Origin: Brachionus sp. 'Tiscar'
Taxonomy: Eukaryota; Rotifera; Eurotatoria; Ploima; Brachionidae
Length of the DNA stretch: 64,000 bases
Reading direction: 5' to 3'
Assembly: GCA_006352455.1 (NCBI GenBank)
Contig: VANL01000075.1
Location: 1-64,000, forward strand
Shown: piece after piece, positions 1-12,600 of the stretch
How the letters are laid out: each line of letters begins with the position of its first letter
How positions within the stretch are numbered: position 1 is the first letter of the stretch
Notes under the pieces: model-generated
Seen by the model: only the letters and a program-made list of their open reading frames with translations
What the model was told of the DNA's origin: nothing
Database searches by the model: none
Made by a program: the position numbers and the translations under genes

Positions 1-102
1 GAAGCTTCAACTATATAAACTTTTGTCACATGTAAAAACCTATTTCAATATATGTCTTTTAAACTTTTTAGCTTTTAGCTTTTAGCTTTTTTTTTTTTTA
101 CT

Positions 103-152
103 TTATTCTGAAGGAGCTCTTTCTCGGTACAGAAAACAAATAAATAAATAAT
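103..152 (+). repeat. 3' tail of SINE-like dispersed repeat (family C, copy 1)
   Basis: The block runs from TTATTCTGAAGGAGCT through TCGGTACAGAAAACAAATAA and ends in an (AAATA)-type tail. The same block ends the copies near 8714-9009 (+) and 26728-26946 (-). Only the 3' part is recognisable here; the upstream poly-T-rich sequence (about 60-100) may belong to it. The tail of short A-rich tandem units fits a non-LTR retroelement or SINE 3' end. Confidence 0.6.
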
Positions 153-909
153 TTTTTATAAACCAAAATAACAAAATTTTATCATTATTAAATTTATTAG
201 GACATGTCCAATATCGTCTTTTGATCATTTTTTACACCACATTTTTAGCAAATTCTGTCTTCTAGGTCGAATTTTTCTGACACTTTACCTTTTGGAATTG
301 TGTATGAAGCTTGAGTTTCTTTTGTCTTTAATTGAAGTGAACACATTATTTTTTTAGTCGATCTTTTTTTCTATTTAATTTAATTCGAAAATCCATACCT
401 ACTGAATCAAAACTATACATTCTCTTACGCTTGGGGATAGTAGCACTTGTCTTCTTCGTTTTCTTGAATGAATTTCACTTGTAAGCTTCAACTTAGTCTG
501 TTTTAGTTTTAAGTTAAAGAGATAATCATAAAAAATGTTTTAGTTTAATTTTTGACAGTATCTGCATTGTTTATAACTGCATCTGTTAAAAGAACTTTAT
601 TTTATTCAAAATTTGAGGTTTTAGTTTTAAAAGCCATATTTAAACATTTTTACCAATTTTTATCTTAAATAGTATATGGTACCGTGAGTGACGGCCACTA
701 TTGTGTTCACTCACAATCATAAAAAATTTTCTTTTTAATAGCACAAGACAAGTTTTTCTTTAACAAAACAATATAAATAGAAACATATTAAGTTTTAGTG
801 CCAATCCTGAGCCAAGTGTTTGTATTTTAATTTACCAAACAAGATGACGCAACATCATCAAACAGCATTTGTTGAATGCATGAGATCACGACATCACAGT
901 AACTAGTCT

Positions 910-1198
910 GGCATTCTGAATTTGGATCAAAAAACAAATAAAACTTACTTTATTTAGGCCAAAGCTTGTTCTCAAAAATGTATTAACTAATACAAAATTT
1001 TTATCACTCATAATTTCTTTCTGAAATTTAATTTTATTTTTTAAATACTTTCAGATTTATAATGCAGAGTTACATAATTTTTGCACAGAATAATCTTAGG
1101 TGATAAAAGCTTTATATAATATGATACATTTTTCAGAACAAGTATCCGACCCAAAATTATAAGTTTTTATTTGTCTTTGATCCAAAATTCACAGTGCC
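910..1198. mobile_element. MITE family A, copy 1
   Basis: The element has terminal inverted repeats: the left end begins GGCATTCTGAATTTGGATCA and the right end reads TGATCCAAAATTCACAGTGCC, which is its near reverse complement. The interior shares motifs such as TGCAGAGTTAC, TTAGGTGAT and TGATACATTTT with copies at 51663-51892 and about 54187-54470. There is no coding capacity. The flanking 9-mers (901-909 and 1199-1207) match at only five positions, so this copy is probably old. The 9-bp duplication of copy 2 points to a Mutator- or Merlin-like DNA transposon superfamily; this is an inference. Confidence 0.75.
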
Positions 1199-4100
1199 CA
1201 CTAGGACGTTAAAACGTGTTATAACATGATAAATGAATCATAATTAAAGTTTTTTAAAGTAGCATTTTTTGTTTCCTGTTAGATTGTACAAAAATAAAGG
1301 CTTAAATTAAATTAAAATGTAAAATTTATTTTTCGAAAATTTAAAAAAGCGAATAATTTTTTTTATCATATTAGTCATGATTTGGTAAATTTCAAAGAAA
1401 ATATTTTAAAAATATTTGAACCATCCTGAACTTTTTGTAAAAGCTCATCTAAAATGTTTCTTTTATTTTTAATTTAGATTTATTTTAATTTTTTTTAAAG
1501 GAAAATTTTTTTTTTCTAGTATTATAAAACAAAAAAAAATTGCTCAAAAAAAAAAAAATAATTTGAAAAACTTTAAAATACAATTCTGGTTAAATGACTA
1601 TCGCTTCAGCTCTTGAATAACCTAATTTAAAAAGATTCTCATAATTAAAGAAATCCTCATAAAAACAACGCTTAGATTAAAAAATTTTAAAACAAAAATA
1701 ATTTAAGATGGCTTCTTGTTTTGAAAAAAAAGAAAAAACTGAGAAGCTTTAAAATTTTGAATAATATTCGACCAAAAATATCACATATCATCTAAACAAG
1801 CTTAAAAGGAAAAAATAAAAACTAAACAAAATTTTGAAAAAAAAGAAAATTTTTTTATCAAACATACTAAAAACTTACTATCTAGGAAATAAGAAGAAAA
1901 ACATTCATAATTGAATAGATCAACATTAAACAAATATTGATTGATATTCTTAATCTTAAATTTTAGCCGACTTTTAAGAAATTCCTTAAATCTTCAGAAC
2001 CTAAAATTCCTTTAAAAAAATCCCTAATAGAATAATACTTATACTATAAGAATTTAGCTAAAATTAATAAAATATCATTATTTACCTAGTGATTTAGTAA
2101 AAGCGAAAAATAAGAAGAAATACTTAAATAAACTTGACTTGAATTTCGCGATCAATTTCTATATAAATTTATATTCAAGACTAGGATTTTTTATTCGCAA
2201 AAATTTTAATTCAATTATCAGAAAAAAATATTCATTAATGCAAAAGCAATAAAATCTGGACATTAATTCATTCATATTTAAAGTCTTGAAGAGCTTTGTT
2301 TTTATTTAGCTTTAATTTCACAATATTCAATTGAAAATTTAATTTATTTAATGATTATTCATAGATTAGAGCAGTTGAAATATTTTGAGCATATATATTT
2401 AACAACCACTTTGGATTAGTAGTCACTTAGAAAGAAGGCTTAAAATTTCCTTCCGAGCATTTCAATTGAATTGCAACAAAAATGCCAATTTGAGATTCAA
2501 TCATACTAGTCTGTTTAATTTATTTTATCTTGAAGCATTAAATACTAAGTTTAGAAAAAAAAATGATTAAGTATTACACAAGTTATTTGGCAAAATTTGC
2601 CACTATTATGCTAAATTAGTTTCCTATTGTGTTTTCTATAAAACAAATAATCCAATTTATAAATTTAATTTAAAAATTTTCAATCATAAAATTATCTTTT
2701 TTTGCTTTTGTGTTCTAAAGCAATTTTTTTGTTTCTTAATGAAAAATAATCAACTTTAGTAAAATCATTCATCAAACTAATAGAAAATAAATTGTGTTTG
2801 TCATTAGCTGATCTGATTAAAAAATAGACATTAACTGGTTTGTTTTTGTGATATTTTAAAACCACTCTCGTATGTTGGTAATTTATTTTTAATAAACACC
2901 TTTAATTAAATAAAAATATATTTACGTACATCAAACGAGTTTTGTCATTTAGCTTTGTTTTAAATGCCATTTTGAACAAGCTCGCGGTCTTGACTCTCAA
3001 GCAAAAAATTTAAATAAAATAAAATTAATTAAGTGATGTTGAAGATTTTGAAGAAAAAAAAAAGAAGAAGAAGAAGAGCTTAAAGCCAAAATTTTGTGTA
3101 GGAAAAGAGCTTGAGAAACAAGTTTTTTTCAAAATTAGTTAATATTTAAAAAAAATGAAATTAGTCTCGGCAAACTATTGATGATTGTACCTAAAAAAAT
3201 TTAATATATAAATGTTAAGATATTTGATGCTTCTAACATATATAGATATGTGGTATGTATGCTTTAATTTTGTATTTCCAAAATTCTACTCTCAAAAAAC
3301 CAGATGGTTAAATTTTGGCTCAGCTGCAAGCGATGATCAATCGATTGATTGAATTCATTTTTTTACAATTTATTCAATTTATGATTACTAAAATTCTCCA
3401 GATAGAGCAGGCCTTGATCTAATCTAAAGCAACTATTACTCAATCTGCATAGAAACCAAACACTTCTTGCTTTTTTTAGGCGTATAATTTTTTTTTATCC
3501 AGCTAATAACAAAATGATCTCTTTATTAATTCAAAAATATTTTAAGTCTACTTGACCAATTCAGCTTGTCAATTTAAGAAATTTTATGATTCATTTTCAA
3601 GTCAAGAGTTGTCTAAAACATTTAATTAAGTTTTAATTTAGTTTAAAATAAAGGACATGAGTCATATAAAGTTTTATGACTTTCATTCATTTAAAAATAA
3701 CAATAATAAAAAGATAAATATTGTCAGAAACGGTGCCCATATTTAAAAAAGCTAAATAAGCAGTTCTCGGTAAATATGTCAAAATCTAGACTACTATTGT
3801 TATCAAATAATAACTACAATGTTTTTTTTTTTTGTAAGCAACTTGTTTTCATATTTGGTATTAGACAATAAATAAAAACACTACGCTTCAATGCTATTAC
3901 GTATTAGCTTGCTACCTAATTTATTCTTATCGTTCCTATTTTATGTGTTCAATCTCATGATTTCTTTTTCGTTGTTTTTCTTTTTTTTTTATTTTGTTTT
4001 AAAATATATTCCAAACACAAATAATAAAATTTAAATATCTTTATTTGTGTTTTCTTTTATTTTTTTTTATTACTACACCCCCTTTTATCCTTATTTTTTT

Positions 4101-7100
4101 TTCTCTAAATTTACGTAAGTAAATTAAATTTAAACAAAAAAATCTAATTGAATAAGAATGTACTTGTTTTTAAGAGTGGCATCATTAGCACAAGAAATTA
4201 AGTTAATTAAAATGAGTAATTAGCTACGGTAGGCGAGTTAATAGATAGCTTTTAAGATCAGCTGTGCTATTTATATCAATCAAAATGAATAGGAACCGAT
4301 TTGGAGTTTGATTGATAGTAATAGAATTCTGACCATGGCCACTATATACCCAAATAGTAGCTCGTAAGTTCCTAACGATAATGCTAACAAAATTCGCAAC
4401 AATATGTTAAAATTATAAGCACTTTTTTTAAGATAAGAGATCAAATTTTTATCAAAAATTTTCAAAAAAAAGATTTAAACAAATGACAAGTTTTAAGCTT
4501 GAGAGTATCAGATATTTTGTCAACTGATATTTGGCTCACTAGAATCTCACAAAGCCAGATCTTAACAAAATCAAGCTCTAATTTTACAAAAGCTTTGACA
4601 AGTTATTGTATTTATGAATTTTTTTTCAATTTTACAATTTAAATTTTGGCCTAATCGCAGCAATTTAAAGTACAATATTTCTTATATTTTGCTGAGATTT
4701 TCTAATGCGCATATTAGAAAAAAAAAAGAAAATATGATATTAAATTAGTAAATGTTAAATTACTAGCAAATGTGAACTTAAAGTTTGAACATGGTTGCTA
4801 ATTCATGCAAAAGGATATTGAGAGATAAAGCATTATTTTTTTTTTTTTGAAATTTCAAAATTCACATCGTCTCGACTTGCTAGCTAAATTAATTATTTTA
4901 AATAAGAGGGCACATAAATAAACCATTAATCATGTTCAATATTGATACCAAAGTTTATCATTTTAAACATTTGTTTGTCGTGTTAAAATTTCATTTAATT
5001 TTAAACATATTATTAATTTTTAAATTTTTATTTTTTAGCCAAAATATTGGTCAATGTATATTATGGCCAATTTCTAGACTGGTTTTGTATTCTCCTTAAT
5101 AGCCATTACCGCACACATAGTAATTAATGACATGGTCCTAGACTAGAATAAACTAATAGATTTTTAAAATATTTTAGTTTTAACTAAAACGAGTAGCTTG
5201 TGGTTGTTTATTAATCTTTGTATTTTTTTTTGTTGAGAGCTTTTTTGAATAGAGTACCTTTGTGTTTCCATTTGCAAAGGTATTTTTCTTTATATATTTA
5301 CTCAAGTTGTTTTAATCGAGCAACTAGCGTTAAAAGCAATTGCATTCTAAGCCCATGAGTTGATTAAAATTTAAGATTATATAAGATTACTGAATCGGAA
5401 TTTTTTCATTTTACTTTAAACTCAAATCACGTTATTTTATTGAAAAATATTTTAATAATCATTAATCATCTAGAGATAAGGATGGCTATATATTATTAAT
5501 TTTTGATTATCAACTTAATCTCAAACGATAGCTATTGCTAAAAATTAGAATTAAAAATTTTATTTTTTCAATTTAGATTTTTATTGCATAACCTAATTTT
5601 GAAGTCATGTGACCTCAAAGCATTTAGAAGAGCATAAGACAGATTAATATGCACCTAATCTAGTTCTAAAAAAAAAACTATGTAACAATTATTTTTTAGT
5701 GTTATTTGAAAGCCCGGTGCCAAGGGCTCATTATCGGCTGCCCACTGAGAGTTTTGATGACTTCCGCATTTAGATAAGCAGCTAAAATAAAGCAATCATA
5801 ACTATTAATGAACAAAATTTAAAGTTAATTCACAGCAAGAATAAATTACAGGGGAAAGAGATTAAAATTTTTGTTAGAGAATGAATATAGCGGAAAACTC
5901 ACAAACAAAACAGAGACAAAAACTTAAGGCTAATTAGCTCTGATAGTTCTAAGCTTATCACAAGTCTCTCTTGAATATCTATTTACTGACTTGTAAATTG
6001 TCATTTTTTTTTGTAGACATATTTTAGATCTTTGAGGCAAAATAATAATTATTATTTTATTAAATCTAAGATAGCAGTCATAGACGATAAATCAATTTTT
6101 TTTTTTTTGTTTGCTAATACAGTCATACTCGTAAATTAAAAGAAGAAATAGCCAAAACTAGTATTTAATTTCATGCATAGAGCTTCTGTTGAATACAAAC
6201 AATAGTTGATATTTCGGCAAAATTTATTTTAACTTTTTATTTATTAAGTAAATATTTTTTTCTCCTATTTAAATCCGTTTTAATTGTACAAATTTTAGCG
6301 AAAAAAAAAAAACAACAACAACATTTATTTTGAAGGACAAAATTAGTCAAATTTTTGTCCCCTAAGTATTTAACACTATAAATTAATTTTTCGCCTATTA
6401 ATTAAATTTCATTTATTTATATACACAAAAGAAGAAGATGAAAAAAAAAATTAATTACAAGTTAGCAAAAATAAAATGAAACAGCATGTGGTTGATTGCT
6501 GCGATTTGATACAGAGCCATTAAGAGATTATCTGTCACCGAAACAGTTTTCAATTAAAAGGTCCATAAGCCCACATTAGAATAATCTAGACAAAATTGAT
6601 TTTTTGAAATCAAGGCCCCCAGGACTCGTAAGAATTCTTTAGTTATCTGTTCAAAAATCATATGCTAATTATTGTGATCAATGTCCATAGAATGTTCAAG
6701 ATTTGTGTATAATTGAAATCGTTCAACTATTTTAAGTTAATTGCTTACTTGGCTTAGAGTATTCTTTTATTTTTTAACAACAAGAAAGTTAATTGATTTT
6801 GTTCGGCTAATATTTCGAGTAGTAGCAGCAATTTTCTATTTCATTAGCTACTACTTGAAAATAGTTCAGCAAATCTTGTACAAAACTAGAGGGACATATG
6901 CTCGGTCTGAGATTTCGATCGATAGTTTATTGATTAGCTAAATGTTTAATGACTAGATTGTTGATTTAACGCGAGCATTATCATAGGAAGGAACCGGGGT
7001 ATCTTGTCGTTCCTAGTCCAAACTTTTACGATTGATTTAATTAAGCTAAAATAGATATTTTTATTTCAAGTCAAGCACGAATAAATCGAGATTTTCTATT

Positions 7101-8713
7101 TACTTTTTATTAAAGCCAAATGAGAGATTTGATTTGGGCTTGGGCCGTTTTTTGTTAACACAACCTGGTAGGTTTAGAGTTTTACATTTTGAATTCAATC
7201 AAGAATAGATAATTTATTTCGTCTAAATAGCAAGCGTGCTCAATTATTTTAAAAGCTCACACAAACGGATTCTAGAAACTAAGCAGATTTTTTCTATGAT
7301 TAATCAAAATCAATGCAATGACCAATATGACAAAAACGAATAAGTTTTTTCGTTTTTTTTTCTTAGTTTATTCAGCTGATAGGGGTATTGGTCGAGCAAA
7401 TTCTACAATTTTAATTGCTTTATGATCCTTAATAGCTTTGAGATCATCTTTTTGATCTATCATTAAAAGATAAATTGAAAAGAAAAAAAATTAATTTCAA
7501 AAATGTATCTTTCAAGTTTGATGTAGAATAGATAATTTTAAAATGTAGGACACTATTTATTGCCAAAGACCTAGTCCATCTTCTTACCATTTTTTAGACA
7601 TAAAAAGGTTTGCTTTTTTTTCAATTTTTATTAAATTAAAATAGCAGATTAAGTGACACACACAAAAAACATGAACACTAAGTCTGTTAATTAAATATCT
7701 AAAATAATCTAACAAGTAAATGAAATAAGAATTTTAGTTGTTTTTTTTTTGTTGAAATAATTAATTTAAATCATTCAATTAGTGCACTTAAATCTGGAAA
7801 TTCAATATTTTATTTATTAATGCGTAATTTTTTTAGGGTTCAAGTTTTTTTTTTTTAATTTGGTTGAGCACCTGCTGAATTTTCTTTTTTTATTTAAAAA
7901 ATAAATTTATATAAAATTTTTGCGGTGTGAAGAAAAAAACACTTAATTTTCTATTATTATGATAAATTCATTCAAAATGTTTAGTCTTTTAATTTTATCA
8001 AATTCATTTTTAAAATCAAAATTAAAATAAAAAAATAAAAGTAATTATTAGTTTTTTTTCCATTTTTTTCTGTGCTTGATAAAAAGCATATATATATTTT
8101 TTTTCAAAAACTTTTGTTTTAAATTGGACTTGATTTGCTTTTTTAAAAAAATCCAAATTTTCAAGTTGATTATAATCGACAATGAACTTTATTAAGACGA
8201 AAATTTTCAATAAGTAAATCAAAAAATTAATTTAGTTTTATTCAAATTTCTGATCATTAATCTAGTATTTTAAAAGAGCTCTCTTATTCTTCGAGTATTC
8301 TCAAAAATCAAAGATTCTTACATTATAAAATCATCATGGCATACTCAAATTAAAAACATTTTAAAAGACAATTTATTTTTCCTATTAGTCTGTTAAATAA
8401 ACAACCATGTTCACACTACTAGAAGTGAACTTGAAGTGCTTCTGTTATTTTTAACAGTTCGGTAACTATTTTCCTCAACTTAAAGTTTATAGCTATTAAT
8501 TGTTAAGAAAACATAGTTTAGAATATTTTTTGTAACACGTTATGGTATTAACAAACAAATTGAACAGGAATTAATACAATTAAAAACCTTAGTTTCTAGG
8601 ATACAAATCTTGTTTGTAAAAATTAAACCTAAAAATTAGTTCAATAAATATCAAATATATTAAATAATTCTTAGTTTAATTGAATGAAAAAATTTTCCAA
8701 GCCATGATCTATG

Positions 8714-9009
8714 TTAGGACTGGTATAAGTAACTCTGTACCATTAGTTGTCAAACTGATTGAAGAATATAAAGCCGGTTTCGACTCAAGGCCTCTCGAAT
8801 ACCTGACTCCATTGTGTAATTGCTACCCAACTATTTCTTTTTTTTTTCTGATAAAATAAAAATTTAAAAATATCAATCTTTTTCAACATATCTAAGCTTA
8901 AGTTTCTTCTATTTTAGCCTTTCTTTTATTTCATTTTAACTTTATTTTATTTTAATTTTTTTTTAAACTGAAAAATCATTAGCTCGGTACAGAAAACAAA
9001 TAAATAAAT
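8714..9009 (+). mobile_element. SINE-like dispersed repeat (family C, copy 2)
   Basis: The segment containing TCTCGAATACCTGACTCCAT and TTGTGTAATTGCTA is closely matched by the reverse complement of 26728-26946. Both copies end in a TCGGTACAGAAAAC-like block followed by AAATAAATAAAT. A B-box-like motif (GGTTTCGACTC, about 8776) and the A-rich tail suggest a Pol III-derived SINE. Imperfect flanking repeats, ATGATCTATG on the left and ATGATCATAG on the right, may be a worn target-site duplication. The left boundary is uncertain, since the copy could begin nearer 8755. It codes for nothing. Confidence 0.6.
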
Positions 9010-9028
9010 GATCATAGGTCATCATCAA

Positions 9029-9344
9029 GGTGTTGTGAATTTCAAAAACAAAAAGAACAAAAATTCTGCCTTTTTTGATAAATCAAAATTTACTAACATG
9101 AAATATATTAAAATTAAGAAATATTTTTTTAACTAAAATAAAAACTTAATTTATTTTTTTTAGGTAAACCAAATCAATAATCAATTTAAATCTTATTGAC
9201 GTTTTAATTTTTGTCTTTTATTTACAAAGATTATTTTAGGAAAAAAAGGTGCTACAAAGTTTATTGCACTAAATTGCAGTATTTTTATAAATAAATTTTA
9301 TTTTTTCAAAAAAGGCAGAATTTTTTTTTGAATTTCACAGTATC
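9029..9344. mobile_element. MITE family B, copy 1
   Basis: The left end, GGTGTTGTGAATTTCAAAAA, is mirrored by the right end, TTTTTGAATTTCACAGTATC, and the match continues inward through ATTCTGCCTTTTTTGA-like sequence on both sides. That gives terminal inverted repeats of roughly 50 bp. Flanking 9-mers (9020-9028 and 9345-9353) match at six positions, consistent with a decayed target duplication. Related copies lie at about 31920-32195 and 35813-36010, with a weaker one near 27634-27850. The core (9130-9225) is inverted relative to its arms when compared with the 31.9-kb copy. It has no coding capacity. Confidence 0.7.
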
Positions 9345-9634
9345 GGTGATCAACTTATTTAAAATATTTATTAAAATTTTAATCAAGTTATTTTACTTTC
9401 ATTAGTAGACTCTATTTGCTCGTATTGTTTTATCATAGTTATCTAATATCTTTAAAAGATTTGATAGATGAAAAATTACCACTATTTAATTCATGTTTGT
9501 TTGTTTTTTTTTACTCATTTTTTAAAACAAAAGATAATTTCTACTATTTAATTTTAGATGATAAGATAAAAAATTTTAAGAAATTTTTGAATGGTGTTTT
9601 AATAGCAAATATTGGTTAAAAAAACCTGGAAAAA

Positions 9635-12600
9635 ATGATTATTTTGAATATAATATTTATACTTTTGAATGTACTGGGAACAAATCAACTTGAGTCGAAA
9701 AGCGACTACGACACTTTTCAAATTAATTGTAAATACCTTTATATTCGAGATAAAACATCAGAAAAATACATAGAAAAAGTGTATAGCATCAACTCGTATC
9801 GAGTTGATTTAAATATAGACTTATTCAAGACAATAGAATCAGATTGTTTTACGAATGAAGCAAATGTACTTGAGACTCATCCACACAATCCTGACTATGT
9901 GCTGTATGGGGTAGACATGTCCAACAATCAATTACAAGACTATCAACTCGAAAGTCTAATAAAACAAAATTCAATATTCAAATACAACTTTAATTTAATA
10001 AAATATTTAAATTTAAGCAATAATAACTTGCATTTGATGACATCTAAATCGTCCAAGACCTATTTGGATAATGAAATAAATTCGATGCGCGACAATCTAA
10101 ATATGGAACCAAACGATCCTGGCTATTTATTGAATCGATTTTTTAGCCTAGAATCTCTTATTATCGACAACAATCCAAAGTTGAGTGTAAATTTCAAAAA
10201 TTTTATCGCCATATTACCCAAGCTCAAAGTTCTAAGTATCAATAATTGTTCAACAAGCACAAGTGAACAAAAATATGCAAGTAGTAGAACAGGTAATCTT
10301 TTCTATCTTGGTCTAAAACAAAACAAAGTCAGTGACAGAATATTTTCCTCTTTGTCAAATTTAGTCATCGAAATATTTGATCTTTCTGAAAACAGAATAA
10401 CCGACTTGAAAGCTTTGTTGGACACAGGCTTGCAAGTTAAGCAGCTTAGTCTTGAGAACAATCTAATTAGCTCGTTTGAGGCCGGCTATTTAAAACAAAA
10501 TCTAAGCGAGTTAAATCTACGCTATAATTTAATACAAAATATAAGTGCTAATAGGTTTTATTCAATAAAATATAAGCCAAGTTTAAAGCTATTTGGAAAT
10601 CCATTAATATGCGATTGTAATTCCATTTGGTTGCTGAAAGAATTTGAAAGATCAAAGCAAGCTCGCAATTTAGAACAAAGACCTAGATATTCATTGCTTA
10701 GTAGGAAAAGACCTAAATCAACAGCTAATGAAACAATTAGATTGGTTTTTAGGCGATCATTAGAAGAATTGTCTGCTCATTTGTACACTTTTAATAATCA
10801 AAATGATTCGGAGTATTTGCAAAGGCAAAAAAGAATACGTTTAAATGATGCCAAAAAAATGATTCATCTAAGTGATATTGATAAACTAGTGTGCAGTTTT
10901 TTAACTGCGTCAATTAACGATTTTAAAAATTTAACTAATCGCTTTTATGAACAAGTGCAAAGCAGTGATTTTAATTATAGAATTGATTACAAAGAAAAAT
11001 TGATAGCTGAATCAAAATCGACAGACTATATGTGCATGTATGAAGACCATTGTCGTCGAGATGAATGCGACTGTTGTGATTTTTTTCACTGTCATTGTAG
11101 ATCAATTTGTCCGAGTAAGTGTCGATGCTATTTTGATTCAGAAATGAGCAAGAATATCATAGACTGTTCGGCTCTCAATCTACTCGACATAGACAACGAA
11201 CAGCCGATTGAGCTAGCCACTGATGTTCGATTCAATTCAAACAGTCTCAAAATAATCAAGTCACATTCATTTTTTGGATTCACCAATGTTAAGTACTTGT
11301 ATCTTCAAAACAACCGAATCAGTCTGCTTGAGAACGAGTGCTTTGATGATTTGAAAAATAGTCTAAAATTAGTCAATTTGGCCGACAATCACATAAACTA
11401 TTTGAGTGGCGAGGAGTTCAAAAATTTCACCCAACTCGAAATACTCATACTAACCAACAATCCACTTAAGCAAATAGATCGTTTAGATTTGTTCACGTTT
11501 AGCTATATGCAAAATTTAAAGCTTATATTCATGGAAAGTGTGAATATGAGTGTTGAAAAATTGGAGTTTTTGGACAAAATAACAAAATTAAATTCAAATG
11601 CTATTTTGAGAATTGATCACTGGCCTAAAACTACAAAAATTGTTTTAACTCCTAGCTCTACCACTACTACAACTCTTCCTGTTACTACTACTGCTACTAC
11701 TGCTACTACTGCTACAGCTATTAGATCTACAAACAAAATTATTTTAATGGAACAAATTACAAGTAGAAGACGAACATTTAATAGAAGTACTTCGTCATCT
11801 ACAATAAAAATTTCACATATCAAAATTACTCCAAATATTAATTACAAAAATTTAACAAATTCACCTGGAAATAATGAAAAAATATACAAATTTAAAAATC
11901 CTTTTTATTTATTAATATTTATATTGCTTGTATCTATTTTTATTTTGTCAATAATATTAATTTTAATTGTTTGGTGCAAAAGATCCCATATGGGAAAGAA
12001 AAAAACAGATTTTATGAATTATGTGCCAAAGTTAATTGAACAAAACGATTATCAAAGCGATCAATATAGCGACGATTCAGAACTAGAGAGAAAAAAGAGT
12101 GCTAATATTTTTCGCTGTCACAGAAAATCAACATGTTCAACAGACAGCTGTGATTCTACTTATGATGGCCAATCGGACTCTGTTTCCATACCAGTCTCTA
12201 GATCAATCGAAAATTTGAATGTCTATGTTTATTTTAATATAATAGATAATGATTATGTGGCTAATCATCTTTTGCCGTGTTTGAAAAAATGTACAACGCT
12301 TATACCCGAGCCAAAGTTTATTCTAAAGCCTTTAAAGACTTATTGCATTAGTCAAGCGGACACTATGTCCATTGACTGGTCAAATGAGTCTTATTCTAGC
12401 TATTACAGTTCAATTTATGGCAAAAAAGCAAACAATGTGAACGCCATTTTGATGGTATTGTCCGAGAATTTTCTCGGCTATAGGCGCAGGGCTAGTGAAT
12501 CATATGTGTCAGTTAGATACAAAACAAATCCTAATCTTTATAGCATGAACAGTAATGCCTATATGTCTATAAACAGGAGTGTTGATAGTTACTTTCGAAA

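Larger units (their letters stand above)
1..9634. other. Gene-poor AT-rich stretch upstream of the Toll-like receptor
   Basis: No convincing protein-coding gene is visible in this stretch. The longest open frames are about 60-67 codons, are dominated by AT-rich codons (F, I, L, K, Y) and resemble no family. The recognisable content is repeats: a SINE-like tail near 103-152, a MITE at 910-1198, a SINE-like element near 8714-9009 and a second MITE type at 9029-9344. One short GC-richer island at about 5702-5781 stands out and is discussed as a possible minus-strand exon. The rest is homopolymer-rich A/T sequence in which I see nothing further. Confidence 0.6.

Noticed and set aside
6741..6941. 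66-codon hydrophobic ORF
   Set aside because: Length and composition (F, I, Y, L) are expected by chance in AT-rich DNA. No splice context or homology recognised.
9416..9619. 67-codon ORF just upstream of the Toll receptor
   Set aside because: AT-biased composition, no conserved motif, and it ends before the receptor ATG. The signal peptide of the receptor is already complete at 9635.
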